Source: Desulfarculaceae bacterium (GTDB lineage: Bacteria > Desulfobacterota > Desulfarculia > Desulfarculales > Desulfarculaceae). Taken from it: 64,000 nucleotides of DNA. Shown here piece after piece: positions 40,522 through 48,127 of this stretch (its first letter is position 1; each line of letters starts with the position of its first letter). Under the pieces are notes generated by a model. The model made no database searches. It saw only the letters and a program-made list of their open reading frames with translations, and was not told the origin of the DNA. The position numbers and the translations under genes were made by a program. The DNA is taken from positions 496,001-560,000 of the forward strand of contig JAHLKT010000001.1 in NCBI GenBank assembly GCA_020444545.1, given 5' to 3'.

Positions 40522-41574
40522 TTAGATGTTTTCCTGGACCACGTGGAACTTGACCGTGGCTCCGGTCACCCGGCTGCGGCCGGTGTAGAGCAAGGCGGCG
40601 ATGCCCAGCGCCTGCAGGCCCAGGAGCACCCAGGGATTCCACAGCACGGCCAGCCCCGCGCCCAGGCTGGGCAGGGGGTCCGTGGCCGCGGGCAGGGCCC
40701 AGAGCACCAGGGCGCAGTATGGCAGGGCGGCCAGGGCCATCCACTGATAGGCGGTTAGCTTGCCCCCGCCCCGGTGATCGGCCCGGAGCATCTCGGCCAA
40801 TACCCGCCACACCTGGCTGACCCCCACCGACAACAAGAGGGCCAGGGCGTAGCGGCCCGAGAGGAACAGGCTGAGCCCGGCCAGGCCGGTGGCCATGTTC
40901 AGCGCCGCGCTCAGCGCCTGCACCGGCACCACCTTGCGTCCGGCCAGGCCGCTCTCGTAGGAGATCTTTTTGGTGGCCCCGGAAAAGCTCATGGCCAGGG
41001 GCTCCAGCAGCGAGCGCATGCGGGGGCTCAGGCTGTCCAGGGGCTTGCCGTAGCAGCAGCCGAAGCTCAGGCAGGCCATGCGGCCCAGGCCCTCGCCGAA
41101 GACATAGGCCACGGCCATGGCGGTGAGGGCGGGCAGCACCGGGAACTCGAAGCCCATGCTGTTGCCCAGGGCGGCTCGGGCCCCCAGGGCCAGCCAGGGC
41201 GCGGCCAACAGACCCACGAAAAAGGCCCCGGCCACGGTGAGGGTGAAGCGTTTGTGCTCCACCACCCGAGCCATGATGCGCGCCGCCGGGGCCGACACGC
41301 TGATCAGCGGCAGGCCGAAGACCAGCGCGCCCAGGGCGGGGACACCCACCGAGCCCAGCATGAACAGCAGCAGGGCCGAGGAGAGCATCACCCCCCCGGC
41401 GGTGATCAGCCCGTAGTAGGTGATGTTCATGCCGCTCCAGGAGCCGTCGCCCTGCTTGGCCAGGGGCACGGCGGCCAAAATCTGCCAGCGCTCGCCGGGC
41501 AGATGGCGGCAGCCCCACCAGAGCAGCGAGGCCAGCCCGGCCCCCAGAAGCAAGATCAGGATCGCGTTTTCCAT
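40522..41574 (-). CDS. Prolipoprotein-diacylglyceryl-transferase-like membrane protein
   Basis: A 350-residue polytopic protein with about eight or nine hydrophobic segments. The block GEGLGRMACLSFGCCYGKPL resembles the variant Lgt signature GRxGCxxxGCCYG seen in divergent COG0682 members, where classical Lgt has GRIGNFxNGE. Classical Lgt transfers diacylglyceryl from phosphatidylglycerol to lipoprotein Cys; this relative may use another acceptor or lipid. It lies 18 bases downstream of a PSD homologue. ATG 41574 follows AAGGAGAGAG; an in-frame GTG at 41592 is possible. Confidence 0.72.
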   Translation of the reverse strand: MENAILILLLGAGLASLLWWGCRHLPGERWQILAAVPLAKQGDGSWSGMNITYYGLITAGGVMLSSALLLFMLGSVGVPALGALVFGLPLISVSAPAARIMARVVEHKRFTLTVAGAFFVGLLAAPWLALGARAALGNSMGFEFPVLPALTAMAVAYVFGEGLGRMACLSFGCCYGKPLDSLSPRMRSLLEPLAMSFSGATKKISYESGLAGRKVVPVQALSAALNMATGLAGLSLFLSGRYALALLLSVGVSQVWRVLAEMLRADHRGGGKLTAYQWMALAALPYCALVLWALPAATDPLPSLGAGLAVLWNPWVLLGLQALGIAALLYTGRSRVTGATVKFHVVQENI

Positions 41575-41610
41575 GAGACTCTCTCCTTGCACCCCCGTGG
41601 AATATCCGGC

Positions 41611-42618
41611 CTAAACCGCGCGCCCGATGCGCGAGCGCACCTTGACCTCGGTCTCCACCAGGGGCCGGCCCAGACCGGCCGAGAAGCGGCTGTGCACCCC
41701 CGGGGCCCTGAGGTTGGCCAGCAGGTCGTCGTCGAAAACCACCCGCCCCGCCTGGAACAGAAGCACCACCGTGCTGCCCCCGGGGCGGAACAGGCTCTTG
41801 GGCTGGCCTTTGGCCAAAAACATGCCGGGCACCACCGGGCGGGGCCGGTCGTAGGCGTTGTGGCAGTAGCACTGCACCACCTCGCCCACCATCAAGGCGG
41901 CCACCTCGATCATGGCCACCAGGCCGCAGCCGGTGCCCCGGGGCACGTCGGTGTCGATGATGGTCACCTCGCGCCGGTTCTTCGACAGAGGCGCCAGGCC
42001 GTCCACCGTGGCGGTGGGGTTGCAGGCGTGGCAGCCGCCGCCGATGGCGTAGTGGTCCACCACCCGCCCGGACACCGGGGTGTGGGCGTAGTGGTACTTG
42101 TCCGGGGTCAGGCGGCCCACCGCGTAGTCGGCCTTGGCCAGGGCGGTGAGCCAGCGGGTCTTGGTCTCGCCGATGAGCTCGGCGAAGGTAAAGAACTTCT
42201 CCTTGAGATACAGCGCCGAGTCGCGCTCCAGGGAGCCCACCAAGAGGCGGCAGTCCGCCGGGGCCACCACCGCGAAGGGGTCGTGGTCCATGGGCCGGGT
42301 CTGCCAATAGCGGATCTTGCGCTCAAAGACCTTGCGCGGGGTGTCCAGCAGGGCCGGGTCGTCCAGACACTCGGCCGGGTCCACCCCCAGGGAGGCCAGC
42401 ATGGCCGCGCCCCCGCCCTTGGGGCGGTTGATCATCAGGTCGTAGTTCAAAAACCCCAGCAGGTTGGAAAAGCGGGGGCTGGTCAGGACGTTGAACAATG
42501 GCGTGGCCTTTTCCTTGATGCCCCCGTAGAGCAGCGAGACCAGCTTGTCGCCCACCAGGCGCTCGGTGACAACCTGGCCGGTGGGGCGGTCGATGTATTG
42601 ATGGGCGCTATGCGGCAT
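41611..42618 (-). CDS. Phosphatidylserine-decarboxylase-family pro-enzyme
   Basis: A 335-residue PSD relative with the full machinery: catalytic Asp in APADCR (about residue 122), His in KYHYAHTP (about 179), and the self-cleaving GGST motif (Ser about 282) whose Ser becomes the pyruvoyl group. An unusual Cys/His insert, GGGCHACNPTATVDGL, follows the His motif. Canonical PSD makes phosphatidylethanolamine. This divergent form, in an unknown operon, might decarboxylate another amino-acid headgroup lipid. It starts inside the end of the 804-residue gene (11-base overlap). Confidence 0.85.
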   Translation of the reverse strand: MPHSAHQYIDRPTGQVVTERLVGDKLVSLLYGGIKEKATPLFNVLTSPRFSNLLGFLNYDLMINRPKGGGAAMLASLGVDPAECLDDPALLDTPRKVFERKIRYWQTRPMDHDPFAVVAPADCRLLVGSLERDSALYLKEKFFTFAELIGETKTRWLTALAKADYAVGRLTPDKYHYAHTPVSGRVVDHYAIGGGCHACNPTATVDGLAPLSKNRREVTIIDTDVPRGTGCGLVAMIEVAALMVGEVVQCYCHNAYDRPRPVVPGMFLAKGQPKSLFRPGGSTVVLLFQAGRVVFDDDLLANLRAPGVHSRFSAGLGRPLVETEVKVRSRIGRAV

Positions 42619-45022
42619 CCTTGTCCTCGCGGTTGCCCCCGGGCTCGCCGCCGGCATAGCGCCGGGCGTCCGCGGCCAGGGAGACGATGAGCAGGTTGAT
42701 CAGGTTCAGGGCCTCGCCGGGGGCCATGGTGCCCCGGGCCAAGCCGCTCTCGGCGGCGCGCAGGCAGCGGGCGGCCCCGCCCCGGCCTCCGGCCCACTCC
42801 AGGGCCCGGCCCAGCTCGCCCTCCAGGGCGCGGCTTTGGGTCAGGTCTTGCCGGAGCAGGCCCAGGGCCTCCTCCAGGTGTGACCGGCGCAGGCCCTCGC
42901 GGTAGTGCTCCTCGGCCGCCTGGTTGAACTCGGCCGCCGTGGCCCGGAAGGGGTCTTTCACCCCCAGGCGGTCCAGCACCCCGGCGGTGAGGCGGCCCTG
43001 GGCCCCCAGTTCGGGCTGGTCCAGGCGGGCCTCCAGGTCCTCCAGCATGGGCCCCAGGCCCATGGCCTCGATGAGCCCGGCCCCCTCGCGGCGGATATAG
43101 GCCAAAAGGGCCCGGCGGTACTCCAGGTTGTAGACCCGGAGGTAGCCGGGGTAGCGGCGGCTGTGGCGCACCCGGCGGCTGTCGGCGGCCAGTGAGCGCA
43201 GGAAGATGTTGTCGCTGTCCATGCGCAGGTAGAAGGTGGGGATGCCGATGGCCGCGCCGAAGAAGGCCTGGCGCCGCTCGCTCTCCACCTCGGGCCCGTC
43301 GGGGATGTGGCTCATGGCCAGGCGTCCCCGGGCGATCTGCAACAGGGCCAGGGCGGTGATCAGGCGTTGCAGCTCCGCCGCCGGGGCCAGGTCTTTTTGC
43401 AGCCCGGCGAAGAGGCTGTAGTGGCGGCCCTCGAAGCCGGAAAAGCCCATGGCCGCGAATTCGCGCTGGCGGTAGAGCAGGTAAATGGGCATGCAGGGGT
43501 CGAACGCGCCCTGCTGGGCCAGGTCGTGCTTGAGGCGCTCCTGGTTGCCCAGGCGGCCGTCCAGGGCCGGGGCGGAGTGGCTGCTCATCACCGCCACCAG
43601 GTAGTCCATGAGGCGGAAGTCGCCCACGAAGTCGCCCTTGAGCCCCAGGCCGCGGGCCAGCATGGCGTCCAGCCAGGGCGGGCCGAAGGGGGTCAGGCGC
43701 AGGCCCAAAAAGCGCGATTTGAGCCGCGCCTTCTTTTTCCAGCGCCGCCAGATCATGCGCAGGTGGGTGTAGTCCAGCTCAAAGGGCAGGAAGCCCAGCA
43801 CCCGCTCGGGGTGGAAGTCCGCGAAGTCCAGGCGATAGGGAGCGGCGCTGTAGGAGCCCACGAACAGGGGCAAAAAGTGCTCCACGAACTTGATGACCAG
43901 ATCGCCCACATACTTCTCGGCCGTGGGACCCATGTCCCCCTGGCCGTGGGCCAGGGCCTTGGAGAGCCTGCGGCTGCCCAGGCTGATGTGCACCCCGTTG
44001 TTGGCCAGGCTGATGTTGCTGGCCCCGGGCAGCACCACCAGGTTGCGGGTGATGATGCCCGCTTCCTTGAGCCGCGCCAGGGCGTTGAACTGGGCCCGGC
44101 TGAGCGTCTGGTGGCACAGGTGCATGTAGCGGTGCTTGTCCTCGCCCCGGTCCCAACCGCTCAGGCAAGGGCTCATGAACAGCTCGCGGTAAAAGCTGTC
44201 GCTCACGCAGTCGTTGAGCTGCTTCTGGCGCACCGGGGGGTGGGGCGCGAAGTAGGCCAGCACCCGCTGGCCGCTCTCGGCCAGGCCCAGGGCGCCCTCG
44301 GCATAGGCCAAAAGGGCCTGGGTGAGCAAAAAGCGCTTGGCCGTCTCCCCGGCCAGGGCCCGGCCCAGGCCCGGCCCGGAGTCGTCCACCACGTGGAAGG
44401 AAAAGGTCTCGGGCGAGGTGTTGTCGCTGAGGAAGTGCTCCATTAGGCGGCGGCCGGTGGCCTTGAGCAGATTGGGCGCGCCGGGCTGGCGGCCCAGGGC
44501 CTCGGCCAGGGAGAGCTTGAGCAAATAGCTCACCGGCACCCGCAGGTGCTCCGAGCCCTGGTGCCGCACCACGAAGCGCCCCGCGTCGGCCCGGCGGCCC
44601 TGGCCGGGGTCGGCCTTGTCGGCCAGGAGATCCTGCTCCCACACCCGGCGGGCGGCCGGGCTCAGGGCGTCCAGGGGCAGGCGCACCCAGGAGTTCTCCC
44701 ACACCCCGCCGGGGTTGGCGGCCAGGTATTCGTCCAGGTCGTTGACCAGGCGGGCCGGGGTGTCGCCCCGCCGCTGGCGCTTGACCAAATTCAGGTAGAA
44801 GTTGGAGCTCTCGATGGTCAGGGGCAGGTCCACCTGATCCCGCCCCCCGGCCACCGCGGCCTGTAGCTCGTTCTCGCAGCCGGCCGTGGCGTCGCCGGGC
44901 CCAAAAGGCAACGAGGCCGCCAAGGCGTCCTCGCTGCCCAGGTCCAGTCCCAGCCGGGACAGCCAGGCGGCCGGATAGCGGCCCCCCTGGCGTTTCCAGT
45001 TTTGCATGTCAACCATGGGCAT
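42608..45022 (-). CDS. Large protein of unknown function, first gene of PSD/Lgt-like unit
   Basis: An 804-residue protein I do not recognise. It has no signal peptide and no clear membrane helix, so it is probably cytoplasmic. Distinctive segments include TIESSNFYLNLVKRQRRGD, RFVVRHQGSEHLRVPVSYLL, LPGASNISLANNGVHISLGS, RLDFADFHPERVLGFLPFEL and TFYLRMDSDNIFLRSLAAD. The C-terminal 150 residues are helical and Arg/Glu-rich. I choose ATG 45022 because GGGGAG ends 12 bases upstream; the ATG at 45034 would directly abut that site. Tight overlap with a PSD homologue suggests a lipid-linked role (inference). Confidence 0.8.
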   Translation of the reverse strand: MPMVDMQNWKRQGGRYPAAWLSRLGLDLGSEDALAASLPFGPGDATAGCENELQAAVAGGRDQVDLPLTIESSNFYLNLVKRQRRGDTPARLVNDLDEYLAANPGGVWENSWVRLPLDALSPAARRVWEQDLLADKADPGQGRRADAGRFVVRHQGSEHLRVPVSYLLKLSLAEALGRQPGAPNLLKATGRRLMEHFLSDNTSPETFSFHVVDDSGPGLGRALAGETAKRFLLTQALLAYAEGALGLAESGQRVLAYFAPHPPVRQKQLNDCVSDSFYRELFMSPCLSGWDRGEDKHRYMHLCHQTLSRAQFNALARLKEAGIITRNLVVLPGASNISLANNGVHISLGSRRLSKALAHGQGDMGPTAEKYVGDLVIKFVEHFLPLFVGSYSAAPYRLDFADFHPERVLGFLPFELDYTHLRMIWRRWKKKARLKSRFLGLRLTPFGPPWLDAMLARGLGLKGDFVGDFRLMDYLVAVMSSHSAPALDGRLGNQERLKHDLAQQGAFDPCMPIYLLYRQREFAAMGFSGFEGRHYSLFAGLQKDLAPAAELQRLITALALLQIARGRLAMSHIPDGPEVESERRQAFFGAAIGIPTFYLRMDSDNIFLRSLAADSRRVRHSRRYPGYLRVYNLEYRRALLAYIRREGAGLIEAMGLGPMLEDLEARLDQPELGAQGRLTAGVLDRLGVKDPFRATAAEFNQAAEEHYREGLRRSHLEEALGLLRQDLTQSRALEGELGRALEWAGGRGGAARCLRAAESGLARGTMAPGEALNLINLLIVSLAADARRYAGGEPGGNREDKDAA

Positions 45023-45177
45023 GAATTCGGGCATCTCCCCGCTTTGCGGTTGCCGACCCCCGGTCCCCTGGACCTATGAGGTCTTTACATGCCCGAATTT
45101 ACGCCCAAATCACCACGCTTGCGTGGCGGGGGCGTTACCGAATTGTGAACAGATGGTGAAAAAGAGGCCCGGGAAGG

Positions 45178-45648
45178 TTATTTGGCCTTTTTGCCCGAGG
45201 AGCTGAGCATCTCGTCCAGGGGGAAGGACCGGAAAATGAGGGACATCTCCTCGAGGTTGTATTTCTGGTTCACCCCGATGGTCAGGCTGGCCACCCGGTC
45301 CGGCAAGAACACGGTGAGGTAGCTGAACACCTGCCAGTCGCCCTCTTGCAGATACACCGCCGGGCGGCCGTCCAGATCGGTCCGCCGCGCGTCCGCCTGG
45401 TCTTCCTCGGGCTCGGGGTTGTCCAGGTCCAGGCGATATTCCAGAAACGCGCCGTTGTCGTTGAAGATGCATACCAACTGGGGCGCGCAGGCCTCGGCGG
45501 TGATCAGGTTGGCCGACTCTTGCAGCTTCCAGCCCGGGGGGGCGGCTTTCACGGCCTGGGCGCAGAACTCGCCCAGGGTGGGGGGCCAGGCCGAGGCAGC
45601 GGTGGCAGTGAGCAGGATCAACAGCAGTGAGCAAAGGGCGCGGCGCAT
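45178..45648 (-). CDS. Secreted small protein of unknown function
   Basis: A 156-residue protein with a signal peptide (MRRALCSLLLILLTATAASA). The mature domain has three Cys (FCAQAV, AEACAPQLVCIF) and regular beta-strand alternation (GAFLEYRLDLDN, VFSYLTVFLPDRVASLTIGV). GGAGGAAC precedes the ATG at 45648. I do not recognise the family. It reads in the same direction as, and upstream of, the 804-residue gene, with a 155-base gap. Confidence 0.65.
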   Translation of the reverse strand: MRRALCSLLLILLTATAASAWPPTLGEFCAQAVKAAPPGWKLQESANLITAEACAPQLVCIFNDNGAFLEYRLDLDNPEPEEDQADARRTDLDGRPAVYLQEGDWQVFSYLTVFLPDRVASLTIGVNQKYNLEEMSLIFRSFPLDEMLSSSGKKAK

Positions 45649-45716
45649 AAGTTCCTCCGGGCCCATATTGTGGGCCATGGGACGCCCCGCGTAAAGGGCC
45701 ATTTAAATAAGATGCT

Positions 45717-46025
45717 TCAGCGCAGCAGAACGAAGGCCCACCAGGGGCCGCCTTGGGGCTCGCCTCCCTCATCGGCCAGGAAGAGCTTGCGGTCCCAGGC
45801 GCGCAGCAGCGAGGCCATCTGGCGGGCCATGGCCGGGGAGTGGGTGCACCACATCAGGCGCATCACCCGCCAGCCGTCCCCGGAGCCGGACAGGTCGCGG
45901 GGGCGGGCGGTCACCCCGATCTTCAGGTTGTTCATGGAGAAGTTCAGCCGCCCCAGCTCGCCGGTGAGCTGGGGAAACACCGCCTGCGGGTCGCCGATGG
46001 CAATATGGCTGAAGTCCAGGAACAC
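45717..46025 (-). CDS. Small protein of unknown function
   Basis: A 102-residue protein starting with GTG (VFLDFSHIAIGDPQAVF) after a strong GGGGAGGGGG site. It is rich in Trp and Met toward the C-terminus (GWRVMRLMWCTHSPAMARQMASLL). No signal peptide or recognised domain is visible. It lies between the FMN glutamate-synthase-like gene and the secreted small protein. Confidence 0.55.
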   Translation of the reverse strand: MFLDFSHIAIGDPQAVFPQLTGELGRLNFSMNNLKIGVTARPRDLSGSGDGWRVMRLMWCTHSPAMARQMASLLRAWDRKLFLADEGGEPQGGPWWAFVLLR

Positions 46026-46083
46026 CGCCCCCTCCCCAATGCGCGTTTCCTAAAAAAGGGTAGCACGTCTGGGGGAATGAAGG

Positions 46084-46115
46084 GGCCGGCCCCGCCCGAA
46101 AAGACGGGGCCGGCC
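46084..46115 (-). terminator. Hairpin after the glutamate-synthase-like gene
   Basis: GGCCGGCCCCG and CGGGGCCGGCC form an 11-bp stem within 20 bases of the upstream stop. The following minus-strand sequence (CCCTTCATT) is only weakly T-rich. Confidence 0.6.
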
Positions 46116-46132
46116 GTGGCGGAGGCTCTATC

Positions 46133-47749
46133 CTAGGCTACCTGCGCGGTTCGGTTGCCGTTTGGCAGAGAGTCTATGATATCCAGGGCCTCCTGGCGGT
46201 AGGCGTCCATAATGTAGGCCAGGCCGGTCACCTGGGCGGACTCCTGGCTCAGGGCGGCCAGGTCGCGGCGCTCGATCAGGTCCACCCGCCATTTGCGGGC
46301 CCCGGCCATGAGCTGTTGCAGACCCACCTTGAGCTTCTGGGAGGCGGTGTAAATGCCGATGGCCCCCAGGGGCAGCTGTTCCACCTCCGCGCCGAAGGTG
46401 TCCTTGAGCTCCTCGTAGGCCACGAAGATCTCTTCCTTGGTGGTGCCGTGCTTGCTCACCGTGCTGGGCAGGCCGCCGTCCTCGCCCGCGATCCAGCGGC
46501 CGATGTTCTTGCCCACCATGCCCGGGATCATCAACGCCCGGCCCATGCACACCGCCTTGACGTAGGGCGCGCCCAGGGCCAGGGCCTTGAAGATATGGTC
46601 CTCGGCGCTGAAGCCGCCGGCAAAGGCCAGGTCCGGCACCCAGCCGCCCCGGGCCTCCAGGCGGCGGCAGAGCTCATAGGCCATGGAGTGCAGATACAGG
46701 GCAGGCACGCCCCACTCGCACATCATGCGCCAGGGGCTCATGCCCGTGCCGCCGGGCGCGCCGTCGATGGTGAGGAGGTCGATCTTGGCCTCGGAGGACC
46801 AGCGGATGGCCATGGCCAGCTCGCGCATGGGGTAGGCGCCGGTCTTGAGGGTCACGCGCTTGGCCCCCAGGGCCCTCAGGCGCTCCACCTCGGCCATGAA
46901 GCCCTCTTGGTCCACGAAGCCCAGGCGGCTGTGGCGCTCGAACTCGGTGATGGCCCCGTCCTTGAACGCGGCCTGGATGGCCTTGCTGTCCGGGTCCGGG
47001 GTCACGATGTAGCCGCGCTTTTTCAGCTCCTGGGCCCGCTCCAGGGAGTGCACCTTGATCTCGCCGCCGATGCACTTGGCCCCCTGGCCCCATTTGAGCT
47101 CGATGGTCTCCACGCCGAGCTGGTCGATGGCGTACTCGGCCACGCCCAGGCGGGTGTCCTCCACGTTCATCTGCACCAGGATGTCGCCGTAGCCCTGGTG
47201 ATAGCGGCGGTAGGCCTCCACCCGGCGCTCCATGTCCGGGGCCTTCTTCACCTTGCCGTGCTTGTCGAACTCCAGGCCGGGGTCGATGCCGCAGACGTTC
47301 TCGCCGCAGACCAGGCTGATGCCGGTAATGGCCGCGCCCACCGCGAAGTGCTCCCAGTTTACCCGGGCGATCTCGGTGGAGCCCAGGGCGCCGGTGAACA
47401 TGGGGATCTTTTGCTTCACCTTGTTCTGCACCCCGAAGGAGGTCTCGGTGCTCACCGCCGGGAAGGTGGCCCGGTCCGGGTCGGCCTCGCAGCCCGCCGC
47501 GCCCAGGGCATAGCCCATGATGTTCAGGTGGCTGTAGTCCACCGGGTAGTCCTTGTCCGCGCCGGCGGTTATCTCGCCGAAGGGGCTGGGATAGAGCAGC
47601 TCGCGGCCGCGGAAGGTGGCGTTGAACAGGTCGCAGTTGCCCTTGCAGCCGTCCACGCAGCGCGAGCAGATGCCCGACTGGGGGGCCACGCTGCGGGAGC
47701 GGTTCTTGGTCTGCAGGGCCTCGTTGGCATTGGGGCGGTGCAGGTTCAT
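46133..47749 (-). CDS. FMN-dependent glutamate-synthase-like oxidoreductase
   Basis: A 538-residue protein of the GltB central-domain family. After a four-Cys cluster at the N-terminus (CSRCVDGCKGNC) comes a TIM-barrel FMN/iron-sulfur domain with LTIDGAPGGTGMSPWRMMCEWGVPA, DLAFAGGFSAEDHIFKALALGA and VCMGRALMIPGMVGKN. It lacks the glutaminase domain of GltB, so it may use free ammonia or carry out another FMN redox reaction. AGGAGG lies upstream of the ATG. An adjacent regulator gene with a cupin domain lies upstream. Confidence 0.85.
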   Translation of the reverse strand: MNLHRPNANEALQTKNRSRSVAPQSGICSRCVDGCKGNCDLFNATFRGRELLYPSPFGEITAGADKDYPVDYSHLNIMGYALGAAGCEADPDRATFPAVSTETSFGVQNKVKQKIPMFTGALGSTEIARVNWEHFAVGAAITGISLVCGENVCGIDPGLEFDKHGKVKKAPDMERRVEAYRRYHQGYGDILVQMNVEDTRLGVAEYAIDQLGVETIELKWGQGAKCIGGEIKVHSLERAQELKKRGYIVTPDPDSKAIQAAFKDGAITEFERHSRLGFVDQEGFMAEVERLRALGAKRVTLKTGAYPMRELAMAIRWSSEAKIDLLTIDGAPGGTGMSPWRMMCEWGVPALYLHSMAYELCRRLEARGGWVPDLAFAGGFSAEDHIFKALALGAPYVKAVCMGRALMIPGMVGKNIGRWIAGEDGGLPSTVSKHGTTKEEIFVAYEELKDTFGAEVEQLPLGAIGIYTASQKLKVGLQQLMAGARKWRVDLIERRDLAALSQESAQVTGLAYIMDAYRQEALDIIDSLPNGNRTAQVA

Positions 47750-48127
47750 GACATCCTCCTGAGTGGGTTCCGGGGCGGCAATGGCTGCCGCTGTTATTAG
47801 TGGTACTGAATAGGCAATAACTGCCTTATTTCAAAAACCACGCCCCATGTCAAGCCCCCCTCTTGGGAGGTATTAATTTTCAACTAGCTTATTTAATTAA
47901 TTTTTTTGTGATGGACATGACGAGGGTCGCGGCAAGCCGTCGCGGCCCTCGGATGCCAATTACGGCAATATTGCCTTAATTACCTAGTTTTTACAGAATT
48001 GAAACGGCAGATAGCCTAGCAATGACGCTACGAATAAAAAATAATCATTTTTTTAGAGTATTTTTAGTTATACCGATGATAGGCCCGCCCGACATTAAGG
48101 CAAACTAAAGCTAGTTTGGCCTGGCCT
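47750..48127. other. AT-rich intergenic region with palindromes
   Basis: About 380 bases with no gene, AT-richer than its surroundings. It holds AGGCA-ATAAC-TGCCT (47812-47826) and the perfect palindrome GGCAATATTGCC (47964-47975). A further half-site-like TTAAGGCAAAC occurs near 48096. These may be operators for the glutamate-synthase-like gene. No promoter boxes were assigned with confidence. Confidence 0.5.

Noticed and set aside
40774-42690. Plus-strand open frame of 638 codons across the Lgt-like and PSD-like genes
   Set aside because: It spans two recognisable minus-strand genes and their boundary, is His/Gly/Ala-rich and has no motif.
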